NCBI GenBank assembly: GCA_028707695.1
Contig: JAQWAL010000002.1
Location: 1 to 64,000, forward strand
DNA length: 64,000 bases
Direction of reading: 5' to 3'
Origin: Bacteroidales bacterium
GTDB taxonomy: Bacteria > Bacteroidota > Bacteroidia > Bacteroidales > UBA932
Below are positions 20,029 to 27,411 of this stretch, one piece after another (position 1 is the stretch's first letter; every line of letters starts with the position of its first letter). Below the pieces are notes generated by a model. That model made no database searches. It was not told the origin of the DNA and saw only the letters and a program-made list of their open reading frames with translations. A program made the translations under genes and the position numbers.

Positions 20029-22179
20029 ATGACAAATATACTAGCTCTAGGAGTGGATATTAAATTCCCGTTGGAAAATCCTGTGTTGATTTTCACAATG
20101 ATCCTTTTTATCATACTTTTTGCCCCGATATTGCTAAACAAGCTTAAAATCCCACAAATCATCGGACTTATAATAGCTGGTGCAATAATTGGCCCCAACG
20201 GATTGCACCTGATGAACAGGGACAGTAGTATCCTTCTGTTTGGAACAGTGGGTCTTTTGTATATCATGTTCCTTGCCGGTATTGAAATCGATTTGGGTGA
20301 CTTTAAAAAGAACCGCAACAAAAGTATGGTTTTTGGTGCATATACTTTCATAGTACCTATGCTGCTAGGTACCCTTTCGGGAATTTTCTTGTTGAAATTT
20401 TCTCTGCCAACATCCATTTTAATGGCCAGTATGTTTGCTTCACACACCCTTCTCTCCTACCCGATTGCCAGAAGATACGGAGTATCAAAAAACAGGGCTG
20501 TGAACATAACAATCGGAGGGACAATGATTACAGACACTCTCGCTCTACTTGTCCTGGCTGCAGTAGTTAGTCTGTCTACTGGTGAGATAGAACAGTATTT
20601 CTGGGCTAAACTCTCTTTGTCTGTAATCCTATTTGGCGCCTTTGTCATTTTCGTGTTCCCGATTGTAGCAAGATGGTTTTTTAAAAACTACAGCGAAAAT
20701 GTCCTGCAATATATTTTTGTTCTGGGACTTGTTTTCCTGGCTGGTTTTTTAGCGGAAGCTGCAGGAGTAGAAGCTATTATAGGAGCTTTCCTGGCTGGAC
20801 TTGCTTTGAACAGGCTCATCCCGCAAACATCCCCGCTAATGAATCGTATAGAATTTGTCGGCAATGCTCTTTTCATTCCTTTCTTCCTTATTGGAGTTGG
20901 CATGCTCATCAACTTCAAGTTTTTCTTTACCGGAACAGAGACAATTATCGTAGCTCTGGTCATGTCAGTGGTTGCAACTCTTTCCAAATTCGTTGCAGCA
21001 TGGCTCTCCCAAAAAAGTTTCGGACTTTCCAATGCAGAGAGGAATGTAATGTTTGGATTGAGCAATGCACAGGCTGCAGCTACACTTGCAGTAGTGTTGG
21101 TAGGTTATAACATAGTCACAGGTCATACCCAGGATGGAGAACCAATAAGGTTGCTTAGTGAATCCATTCTTAATGGAACTATTTTAATGATTTTGGTAAC
21201 ATGCACCATATCATCTTTTGTAACTCAAAACAGTGCACAAGTTATCGCAGTAGAAGAAGAGAGCCAGAACAACGAATCCAAGTCAATGAAAGAGAGAATA
21301 CTTATACCTGTCAACTCCCTGGAAACCATTGAACCATTAATAAACCTGGGTTTGACAATCAAAGCATCCAACAACAGGAAGTGGCTTTATGCATTAAATA
21401 TCATTGACGACGACAGGGCAAGCGACGCCGCAGACAAACAAGCCAGGAAAATACTGGAAAAGGCTTCTGACATAGCAGCATCCACCGACAATTACATCCA
21501 CGAATTGATGAGATATGACATAAACCCGGTAACAGGAATAATGAATGTCATAAAAGAACATAAAATCACAGACCTTATACTAGGCCTTCACAAGAAAAAA
21601 GAGATATCATCTACCTTCCTGGGAGATTTGGCAGAAGGACTTCTGGAACAATGCTACACCACAATAATAATATACAAATCTGCCCAACCACTGTCAACCA
21701 TCAAGAGACATATAGTGATTGTTCCGGAAAAGGCAGAAAGGGAAGCCGGGTTTGCCCTTTGGTTAATGAGGATCTGGAACATTGGAAGGAACACCGGAGC
21801 CCAAATCCATTTCTACGCTACCGAACACACCCTTACATTCATAAGCGAAGTCCAAAAGAAGTTTCCGATAGAAATAAAAATGAACAAATTCAATGACTGG
21901 GACGATATCCTGGTCTTGTCCCGGGATATCAAAGAAGACGATAACCTGGCAATTGTTATGAGCCGGTCAAAAAAAGAATCATACCACATGAAAATGGAAA
22001 AGATTCCCGAATACCTGGACAAATACTTCAAGGAGAACAACTACATGCTCATATATCCAGTACAGGATGTCAAAACAGAAGATGGCCTGTACAAATTCAA
22101 CAATGCATCCCTTCAATACCCAATTGAATCTTTTGAAGATTTTACCAGGAGCATTACAGGATTACTAAGAAAGAGGTAG
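20029..22179 (+). CDS. CPA2-family cation/proton antiporter with cytosolic C-terminal domain
   Basis: A 716-residue protein. The first 390 or so residues form 11-13 membrane helices of the Na+/H+ exchanger (KefB/NapA-like) type, with LKIPQIIGLIIAGAIIGPNGL, FLAGIEIDL and EAIIGAFLAGLALNRLIP. The remaining 300 residues are soluble and begin MKERILIPVNSLETIEPLINLGL, like universal-stress-protein domains that bind nucleotides in other antiporters. No TrkA-N (RCK) domain is present. The transported ion (Na+ or K+) is not decided by sequence. The 3' end overlaps the convergent NifX-like gene by 15 bases. Confidence 0.88.
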   Translation: MTNILALGVDIKFPLENPVLIFTMILFIILFAPILLNKLKIPQIIGLIIAGAIIGPNGLHLMNRDSSILLFGTVGLLYIMFLAGIEIDLGDFKKNRNKSMVFGAYTFIVPMLLGTLSGIFLLKFSLPTSILMASMFASHTLLSYPIARRYGVSKNRAVNITIGGTMITDTLALLVLAAVVSLSTGEIEQYFWAKLSLSVILFGAFVIFVFPIVARWFFKNYSENVLQYIFVLGLVFLAGFLAEAAGVEAIIGAFLAGLALNRLIPQTSPLMNRIEFVGNALFIPFFLIGVGMLINFKFFFTGTETIIVALVMSVVATLSKFVAAWLSQKSFGLSNAERNVMFGLSNAQAAATLAVVLVGYNIVTGHTQDGEPIRLLSESILNGTILMILVTCTISSFVTQNSAQVIAVEEESQNNESKSMKERILIPVNSLETIEPLINLGLTIKASNNRKWLYALNIIDDDRASDAADKQARKILEKASDIAASTDNYIHELMRYDINPVTGIMNVIKEHKITDLILGLHKKKEISSTFLGDLAEGLLEQCYTTIIIYKSAQPLSTIKRHIVIVPEKAEREAGFALWLMRIWNIGRNTGAQIHFYATEHTLTFISEVQKKFPIEIKMNKFNDWDDILVLSRDIKEDDNLAIVMSRSKKESYHMKMEKIPEYLDKYFKENNYMLIYPVQDVKTEDGLYKFNNASLQYPIESFEDFTRSITGLLRKR

Positions 22180-22512
22180 TTGGGACAAATCTCCTGCAGA
22201 GTACTTTTCGTATGCATCTTTGACAGACAAGCCCTGAGCATCTATAAATATTTTCGGATTCAAATGTTGTAACACCCTCGCCGCATTTTCACCAGGTCCG
22301 TTACCGGTAATGATAACATCCGGTGACAGGTCAAACACCTTTTGTGCAGTTGCCGTACCCGCCCCATGTGCTTTCCCGTTCACACTTCTGTTGTCTGTAG
22401 AGATTAATTCATCTTTTTCGGTATCGTATATCAACAAATATTCTGCCCTTCCAAACCTAGGGTCAATTTTTGAACTCCACTCGCTGCCTGTAGATGTAAA
22501 TAGTATTTTCAT
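22165..22512 (-). CDS. NifX/NifB-C-like (dinitrogenase cofactor domain) protein, ORP locus A
   Basis: A 115-residue single-domain protein (MKILFTSTGSEWSSKIDPRFGRAEY..., VFDLSPDVIITGNGPGENAARVL) of the Nif11/NifX/MTH1175 superfamily, small cytosolic proteins that hold metal-sulfur clusters. No nitrogenase genes are in the window, so a nitrogen-fixation role is unlikely. It is the last gene of the DUF5320-ATPase-ATPase-NifX operon, the composition of the anaerobic 'orange protein' clusters. There is no cysteine, so any cluster would have to be held by other residues or be transient. Confidence 0.85.
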   Translation of the reverse strand: MKILFTSTGSEWSSKIDPRFGRAEYLLIYDTEKDELISTDNRSVNGKAHGAGTATAQKVFDLSPDVIITGNGPGENAARVLQHLNPKIFIDAQGLSVKDAYEKYSAGDLSQLPLS

Positions 22513-22536
22513 TTTAACATTGATTTTCTTAAGTAA

Positions 22537-23433
22537 TTAATTTTGAACAGATGAATCTGCAACCTCTTTTGCTTTCTCCCATACAGACTCAAAAATTCCT
22601 TTGAGGAATTGGTTCTCCTCTGCAACAATCCTGGCCTTTCCCATTGATTCAACAAAAGCTGTGTTGAACGGGATATCTGCCAAATGTTCTATTTTTTCTG
22701 ATTTGGCAAATATCTTTATCTCTTCGCTGACTGCTTCATTGATATCACTTTTGTTGATAACCAACAAAGGAATTGCATTAAAACGTCTTACCACAAAAAG
22801 AACCCTTTTCAAATCATGCAAAGCAGACATTGTAGGCTCAGTAACCAGTAATGCCACTTTTGCACCAGACAAGGAAGATACTACCGGGCAACCAATACCT
22901 GGAGCCCCATCTGTGATCAGATAATCACACCCTCTCTCCTTTGCCATCCTGTAAGCATTCTTTTTTACTGTAGCCACTAGTTTCCCGGAATTTTCACCTC
23001 CGGCAAATAATTTTGCATGAGACATTTGGGAGCCATTCCTTATACCTGATATGTAAAATTCTCCACTAAGCCTTGGCATCATGGTAATGGCACCTGTCGG
23101 ACACACTCTGCTGCAATAACCACAACCTTCACAACTCAAATTATCTATGGTGTGTACACCAGCCGAAAATGATATTGCATCGAAGCGGCATACTTCCTTA
23201 CATTTGCCACATTGGATACATGTTTCAATATCAATTTGGGCAACTTCACCTCCGTAAAAAAGCTCTTTTTTTATAATATCGGGTCCCATTATCAAATGCA
23301 AATTGGATGCATCCACATCACAATCGGCCAATATGGCTTCTTTACCAGCTAAGTAAGCCAATGACGATGCAACCGAAGTTTTGCCTGTTCCTCCCTTTCC
23401 CGATAAAACAACTATTTCCCTGATACTATCCAT
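22537..23433 (-). CDS. Ferredoxin-containing MinD/Mrp-type P-loop ATPase (second of the pair)
   Basis: A 298-residue SIMIBI ATPase with the deviant Walker A GKGGTGKT (residues 12-19), an inserted 2x[4Fe-4S] ferredoxin domain (Cys 72, 75, 78, 82 and 101, 104, 107, 111; second set followed by PTGAI) and a Walker B-like YLITDGAPG. Members of this family occur as tandem pairs beside NifX-like genes in anaerobes (for example the Desulfovibrio ORP operons) and are thought to use ATP and electrons in metal-cluster handling or MinD-like positioning. The start overlaps the stop of the upstream ATPase by 8 bases. Confidence 0.9.
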   Translation of the reverse strand: MDSIREIVVLSGKGGTGKTSVASSLAYLAGKEAILADCDVDASNLHLIMGPDIIKKELFYGGEVAQIDIETCIQCGKCKEVCRFDAISFSAGVHTIDNLSCEGCGYCSRVCPTGAITMMPRLSGEFYISGIRNGSQMSHAKLFAGGENSGKLVATVKKNAYRMAKERGCDYLITDGAPGIGCPVVSSLSGAKVALLVTEPTMSALHDLKRVLFVVRRFNAIPLLVINKSDINEAVSEEIKIFAKSEKIEHLADIPFNTAFVESMGKARIVAEENQFLKGIFESVWEKAKEVADSSVQN

Positions 23434-24310
23434 TTTGTGAAATCCTTATGTTTTCTAACTTGTTATACAAACTGGAAACGACAGACCTGAAACAGTGTTT
23501 ATCCAGTAACAACTCTCCTTTGGAATACCTCTCGGCGATAGAGATATCAAATGGAATTTTCCCTAGTACTTCTATTCCATTATCCCTGCAATACTCCTCT
23601 ACATCCTTGTTGCCACTACCATATTTGTTGATTACAACCCCAAAAGGTCTTTTCATCAACTTAGCAGCATCCACAGCCAGCTTCAAATCGTTTAATCCAA
23701 ATGGGGTTGGTTCTGTGACAAGTAGTATGTAATCACACTTTCCGGTCGAGGCTACCATTGAACAAGATGTACCCGGAGGTGAATCAAATATTTGGTATTT
23801 GTATTTACTCCAATTCTGGTTTACAAGGCTATGTACATTATTGATCAATGCAACCGGCTGCTCTTCGTTCACATTCAATCTTCCCTCCAGAAGGGTCAAA
23901 TTTTGTGATTTGATAACAGAAACATCTCCTACATGATGTTTTTTCATAGGAAGAGCTTTTTTATGGCATAACTCAGAACATGCATGGCAACTGTGGCAAA
24001 GGTTTTCGTAAACCACAATCATTTTACCAACATTCACCAAAGCATTAAAATTGCAAATATCCACACAATCACCACACAAGTCACATCTTGCGACATCCCA
24101 TTGCGGAACCATTTTATACTGTGGATGGACATCAGAAACCAAACCTTTGACAAAAATAGAGTCGTTAGGTTCCTCTACATCCAGGTCCACCAAAAGCACA
24201 TCATCGAACTCACTAACAAAAGAAGCAAGGTTGGTACTCAACAATGTTTTGCCTGTCCCACCCTTGCCGCTTGCTACTGCCAACTTGAAAACGTTACTGG
24301 TTTGAGCCAT
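23426..24310 (-). CDS. Ferredoxin-containing MinD/Mrp-type P-loop ATPase (first of the pair)
   Basis: A 294-residue paralogue of the next gene with the same layout: GKGGTGKT (residues 15-22), ferredoxin insertion (Cys 76, 79, 82, 86 and 105, 108, 111, 115), and FDSPPGTSCSMVAST for the later P-loop motifs. The second cluster motif ends CHKKAL instead of the usual CP, a mild departure. The tandem arrangement suggests a heterodimer. It overlaps the DUF5320 gene by 17 bases and the second ATPase by 8, so all are in one tight operon. Confidence 0.9.
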   Translation of the reverse strand: MAQTSNVFKLAVASGKGGTGKTLLSTNLASFVSEFDDVLLVDLDVEEPNDSIFVKGLVSDVHPQYKMVPQWDVARCDLCGDCVDICNFNALVNVGKMIVVYENLCHSCHACSELCHKKALPMKKHHVGDVSVIKSQNLTLLEGRLNVNEEQPVALINNVHSLVNQNWSKYKYQIFDSPPGTSCSMVASTGKCDYILLVTEPTPFGLNDLKLAVDAAKLMKRPFGVVINKYGSGNKDVEEYCRDNGIEVLGKIPFDISIAERYSKGELLLDKHCFRSVVSSLYNKLENIRISQNG

Positions 24311-24536
24311 TTGTACCGTATCTGTTCATTCCGTTACCAGACATGCTCCTGCCGTTACCAGGTCCCATGCCTCTTCCTTTTCCGGCTCTTCTTCCCAAAG
24401 CTCTTCCGGCTCCGTTTCCCCTGCCTCTACCCATTCCCATGCCAAATCCTTGGCCATCTTGGTTATTGCAAGTTCCCATTTTCCTTCCGGTTTCAGGACC
24501 CTTCCCTAAAGGGCCACTATGATCTAATCCAGGCAT
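24294..24536 (-). CDS. DUF5320-like glycine/methionine/arginine-rich small protein
   Basis: An 80-residue low-complexity protein: MPGLDHSGPLGKGPETGRKMG followed by strings of GxG, RG, GM and NG. The opening PxxDxxGPxGxGPxTGR pattern is that of DUF5320, often found beside NifX-like and Mrp genes. Methionine-, arginine- and glycine-rich composition could bind a metal or an anionic cluster, but this is speculation. It is the first gene of the operon and carries the operator-like palindrome upstream. Confidence 0.78.
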   Translation of the reverse strand: MPGLDHSGPLGKGPETGRKMGTCNNQDGQGFGMGMGRGRGNGAGRALGRRAGKGRGMGPGNGRSMSGNGMNRYGTNGSNQ

Positions 24537-24567
24537 AACAAGAAATTTTTAATTGGTTAAACTTTTA

Positions 24568-24593
24568 CAAATATAATGAACTTATGTTCATAA
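24568..24593 (-). promoter_or_regulatory. Promoter/operator of ORP locus A
   Basis: On the minus strand the palindrome ATGAACATAAGTTCAT (arms ATGAAC/GTTCAT, plus-strand 24576-24591) abuts the -7 box TATATTTG (24568-24575) without a gap; two further Ts precede it. The same 26-base arrangement, 22 bases identical, lies upstream of the DUF134 operon at 46532-46557. The palindrome covers the -15 to -30 region, where a bound protein would affect polymerase. Confidence 0.72.
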
Positions 24594-24655
24594 CACAAAT
24601 ATTTTATAAAAGAATTTTTTAAGCTATATTAGGGAAAAATAAAAAGGATATTTAT

Positions 24656-25723
24656 ATGAAAGCTTTTACAGTCATATTTTATGTGTTGTTATTGACGTTG
24701 ACAATTCAAAACTCTTGTCAAACAACTAACTCAACTAATGATAAATTCCACCCTGGAATCAACAACTACCTGGTTCCTGTCAATTCAAAAGGTGCCTACG
24801 TAGGAGAATTTGCAAAAGAGAGCCCCTCTTCGCAAGAGGTTATTTCAATCTCCAACGACCTTTCAGGCCTTTTTGAAATAGATTCCCGCGGACGTTTAAA
24901 ATTGAAAAAGGATAAGGAAGCTGTTCCAGAAGATGATGTTTTCAAATATGAATTAACAATTGATATCAACGGTATGGAAAAAAAGATTGTAGTGGTAGAA
25001 GATGTTTTTTTGTCAAATAAAGTTGTTGCACACAGAGGTGCCTGGAAAAACACAGGAACCAGTCAAAACTCCATGGGTTCATTGAAAAATGCAATAAAAA
25101 CCGGGAGTGCATGGAGTGAGCTGGATATATGGCTATCTGCAGACAGAGTGCCTGTATTAAGTCACGATGCAGTTATTGGAGGTATAAACATAGAGGAATC
25201 CCCTATCAAAGAGATCAAAAAGTTAGCCCTTGCAAATGGAGAGTTTGTTCCTACGCTGGAGGAGTGCCTAGATTTGATAATGACACAAAACAAGACAAGG
25301 ATATTCATAGAAATAAAACCCTCAGCCATATCTCCTGAACGTACCATTTTACTGGCAAAAGAGACAGTGAACCTTGTCCATTCTAAAAAAGCCCAAGGGT
25401 GGGTCAAATACATCAGTTTTGACATTAACTCCCTTATAGCTGTAATGGAACAAGATCCTTTTGCAGAAGCAGCCTACCTTGGGAGTGACAAAACCATAGA
25501 AGAATTACATGACTTGAATTTTTGGGGTGTGGATTTCAACCGTGGAATGTTTGAAAACAATGACAACCTTGTTGACGATGCACATGAGTTGGGTATGACT
25601 GTAAATGTTTGGACTGTCAATGATCCGCAGACAATGCAGCACCTTTTGGACCTTGGGGTTGATTTCATAACCACAGACCAGCCGGAAATACTCTTGTCAA
25701 TGATTGCCCAACAACAAGATTAA
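24656..25723 (+). CDS. Glycerophosphodiester phosphodiesterase-family lipoprotein
   Basis: A 355-residue protein with a lipoprotein-type signal (LTLTIQNSC, Cys at residue 21), an N-terminal beta-sandwich of about 80 residues resembling a cadherin-like repeat (FEIDSRGRLKLKKDKEAVPEDD), and a GDPD TIM barrel from about residue 122. Active-site motifs are AHRGAWKNTGTSQNS, ELDIWLS, LSHDAVIGG and IFIEIKP. It likely hydrolyses glycerophosphodiesters at the cell envelope. The gene points away from locus A and shares its upstream region. Similar enzymes sit in polysaccharide loci; the real substrate is unknown. Confidence 0.87.
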   Translation: MKAFTVIFYVLLLTLTIQNSCQTTNSTNDKFHPGINNYLVPVNSKGAYVGEFAKESPSSQEVISISNDLSGLFEIDSRGRLKLKKDKEAVPEDDVFKYELTIDINGMEKKIVVVEDVFLSNKVVAHRGAWKNTGTSQNSMGSLKNAIKTGSAWSELDIWLSADRVPVLSHDAVIGGINIEESPIKEIKKLALANGEFVPTLEECLDLIMTQNKTRIFIEIKPSAISPERTILLAKETVNLVHSKKAQGWVKYISFDINSLIAVMEQDPFAEAAYLGSDKTIEELHDLNFWGVDFNRGMFENNDNLVDDAHELGMTVNVWTVNDPQTMQHLLDLGVDFITTDQPEILLSMIAQQQD

Positions 25724-25741
25724 AGATAATAATAAAAAACA

Positions 25742-25773
25742 AAACCCGTCTATTGTGACGGGTTTGTTTTTTT
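25742..25773. terminator. Rho-independent terminator between GDPD gene and tRNA-Arg
   Basis: AAACCCGTC pairs perfectly with GACGGGTTT around the loop TATTGT, followed by a run of Ts to 25773 and preceded by As. It can serve both the GDPD gene and the convergent rplS/tRNA-Arg transcript. Confidence 0.88.
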
Positions 25774-25775
25774 AG

Positions 25776-25849
25776 TGACCCCGACAGGATTCAAACCTGT
25801 AACCGTCTGATCCGTAGTCAGATACTCTATTCAGTTGAGCTACGGGGCC
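25776..25849 (-). tRNA. tRNA-Arg (anticodon ACG)
   Basis: A 74-base tRNA. Acceptor GGCCCCG/CGGGGTC (one G-U), T8-A9, anticodon stem TCTGA/TCAGA with loop CTACGGA giving ACG, T-arm ACAGG-TTTGAAT-CCTGT, discriminator A. The 3' CCA is not encoded. A34 is expected to become inosine to read CGU/CGC/CGA. It lies 17 bases downstream of rplS on the same strand with no promoter box between, so it is probably processed from the rplS transcript. Confidence 0.92.
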
Positions 25850-25866
25850 TAAAATTCTCAGTGTAA

Positions 25867-26241
25867 CTATTCAGAAACTTCCTTAACAGCTACGTATCTT
25901 CTCTCTTTAATCCTTGCTTTCTTACCAGTTAGTTTTCTCAAATAGAAAATCCTTGCCCTTCTTACCTTACCCCTCTTGTTGATCTCTACTGATTCTATGA
26001 AAGGCGAAGATATTGGAAATATCCTCTCTACACCAACACCATTGGACATCTTTCTAACTGTGAATGTCTCAGTTGCTCCGGTACCTTTCCTTTGGATAAC
26101 AACTCCACGGTATTTTTGCAATCGTTCTTTGTTTTCTTCCTTGATTTTGTAAGTTACGGTTATTGTATCTCCTGCTTTGAAATCCGGAAGATTGCTCACC
26201 TCTACGGGAAATGCTTCTTGTGCAATTTTAATTAAATCCAT
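25867..26241 (-). CDS. rplS: 50S ribosomal protein L19
   Basis: A 124-residue ribosomal protein at the 30S-50S interface. Diagnostic stretches are FKAGDTITVTYKIKEENKERLQ (start of the fold), YRGVVIQRKGTGATETFTVRK, and RVRRARIFYLR-type KVRRARIFYLRKLTGKKARIKE. The length is normal. It is not linked to rpsP-rimM-trmD as in many bacteria; instead it is followed by tRNA-Arg. A leader of about 65-70 bases precedes it. Confidence 0.96.
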   Translation of the reverse strand: MDLIKIAQEAFPVEVSNLPDFKAGDTITVTYKIKEENKERLQKYRGVVIQRKGTGATETFTVRKMSNGVGVERIFPISSPFIESVEINKRGKVRRARIFYLRKLTGKKARIKERRYVAVKEVSE

Positions 26242-26308
26242 TGTCTTAAACTTGTTAGCGCAACATTACAGACTCCTTTGTTCTTATAAGAGGTTGCTTT
26301 TTTAATTG
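26242..26308 (-). promoter_or_regulatory. 5' leader of rplS, possible autoregulatory structure
   Basis: The transcribed leader contains GCAAC...GTTGC closing an internal region with the self-complementary TCTTATAAGA. Ribosomal-protein leaders for L19 are known in Flavobacteria; whether this one is homologous cannot be told by eye. Confidence 0.3.
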
Positions 26309-26314
26309 GGACTG

Positions 26315-26322
26315 CAAAAATA
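26315..26322 (-). promoter_or_regulatory. -7 promoter box of rplS/tRNA-Arg
   Basis: TATTTTTG on the minus strand matches TAnnTTTG and lies 73 bases before the rplS ATG. Confidence 0.55.
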
Positions 26323-26355
26323 GAAATTATTTTCACAGATACCAAAATTTATTTA

Positions 26356-27411
26356 CTATTTGACTCTTGCTTTGTACAATGCTCCTCCAATGTTATCATA
26401 TTTTGCGCCTGTCACACTTTTCAGGCAACTTGGAATATCATATACATATAGTGCTCCAAGGAAAGCAAATATAAGTGCTTCCTTGAAATTGACAGTGAGA
26501 GAATCAGGAACTATGTACTCACACTGGGGGGCTTTTGCCGACATTCTCTCTACAAGGTATTTATTAAAAGCACCACCTCCGGTCAAAAGTACTTTACCAC
26601 TTTTTATATGTGAACCTATCTGCACTGCCACATGCTCACAAAAAGTTGAAAGCTTATCTTCCAGTGAAAGTCCAAATGAATCTATCAAAGGAATAACTAC
26701 CTCTTCCACCCACTCACGTCCCAATGACTTTGGACCTTTCTGGGTATAAAAATCCAGATTATCCAGCTTGGACAACAACTTTTCGTTCACCTTACCGCTC
26801 CTTGCGATCTCCCCATCCTTGTCATATTCCAGCCCTACCATACGGGTGTAATGGTTCAGCACATAATTCACAGGAGATATGTCATAGGCAGATCTGTTTT
26901 CGCCCGAATCAAAAGAGATATTTGAAAACCCACCCATATTCAGGCAATAATCAAAATTTGCAAAGAGGTTCCTGTCACCCACTGGTACAAGTGGGGCTCC
27001 TTGACCATAAAGCGCAACATCGATGGTTCTGAAATCACATATTGTATCTACACCTGATTCTGCAGCAATACCGGCTCCAGATCCTATCTGGGCAGTAAAC
27101 CTGGAAGAAGGTTGGTGGAAGATAGTATGTCCGTGGGAAGCAATATAATCAGGCTCCAAACCGTTGTTCTCAATAAACTCCTTAACCCTTCTGCCTAAAT
27201 AAAGACCATAGTCAGAGTTCAAACGGGCATACTCCAAAGCAGACATGTTTTGGGCAGTTGCCAGTTGCTGCTTTAACTCCAGAGGATACTGTTCATCCTG
27301 AGCCTTGATTATCTTGTAATTCCATTTATCCTCCTTAAATTCAAACTCTGTATAACACATATCCAGTCCATCCAAAGAGGTCCCTGACATCAAACCTATT
27401 ATCCTTACCAT
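26356..27411 (-). CDS. anmK: Anhydro-N-acetylmuramic acid kinase
   Basis: Phosphorylates and opens 1,6-anhydroMurNAc to MurNAc-6-phosphate in cell-wall recycling. The 351-residue protein has the signature start RIIGLMSGTSLDGLDMCY, the catalytic-base region TICDFRTIDVALYGQGAPLVP, and VLLTGGGAFNKYLVERM near the C-terminus. It overlaps the upstream M23 gene by 7 bases, giving a grpE-dnaJ-M23-anmK run, so peptidoglycan turnover is tied to a chaperone operon. The MltF-like enzyme at 57.6 kb could supply the substrate. Confidence 0.93.
   Translation of the reverse strand: MVRIIGLMSGTSLDGLDMCYTEFEFKEDKWNYKIIKAQDEQYPLELKQQLATAQNMSALEYARLNSDYGLYLGRRVKEFIENNGLEPDYIASHGHTIFHQPSSRFTAQIGSGAGIAAESGVDTICDFRTIDVALYGQGAPLVPVGDRNLFANFDYCLNMGGFSNISFDSGENRSAYDISPVNYVLNHYTRMVGLEYDKDGEIARSGKVNEKLLSKLDNLDFYTQKGPKSLGREWVEEVVIPLIDSFGLSLEDKLSTFCEHVAVQIGSHIKSGKVLLTGGGAFNKYLVERMSAKAPQCEYIVPDSLTVNFKEALIFAFLGALYVYDIPSCLKSVTGAKYDNIGGALYKARVK

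Noticed and set aside
20016-20447. Minus-strand frame of 143 codons within the antiporter gene
   Set aside because: Lies antisense to conserved membrane helices of the antiporter; composition is a reverse-complement artefact.
22165-22512. NifX-like gene as evidence for nitrogen fixation
   Set aside because: No nifHDKENB genes are present; the neighbours are ORP-type ATPases.
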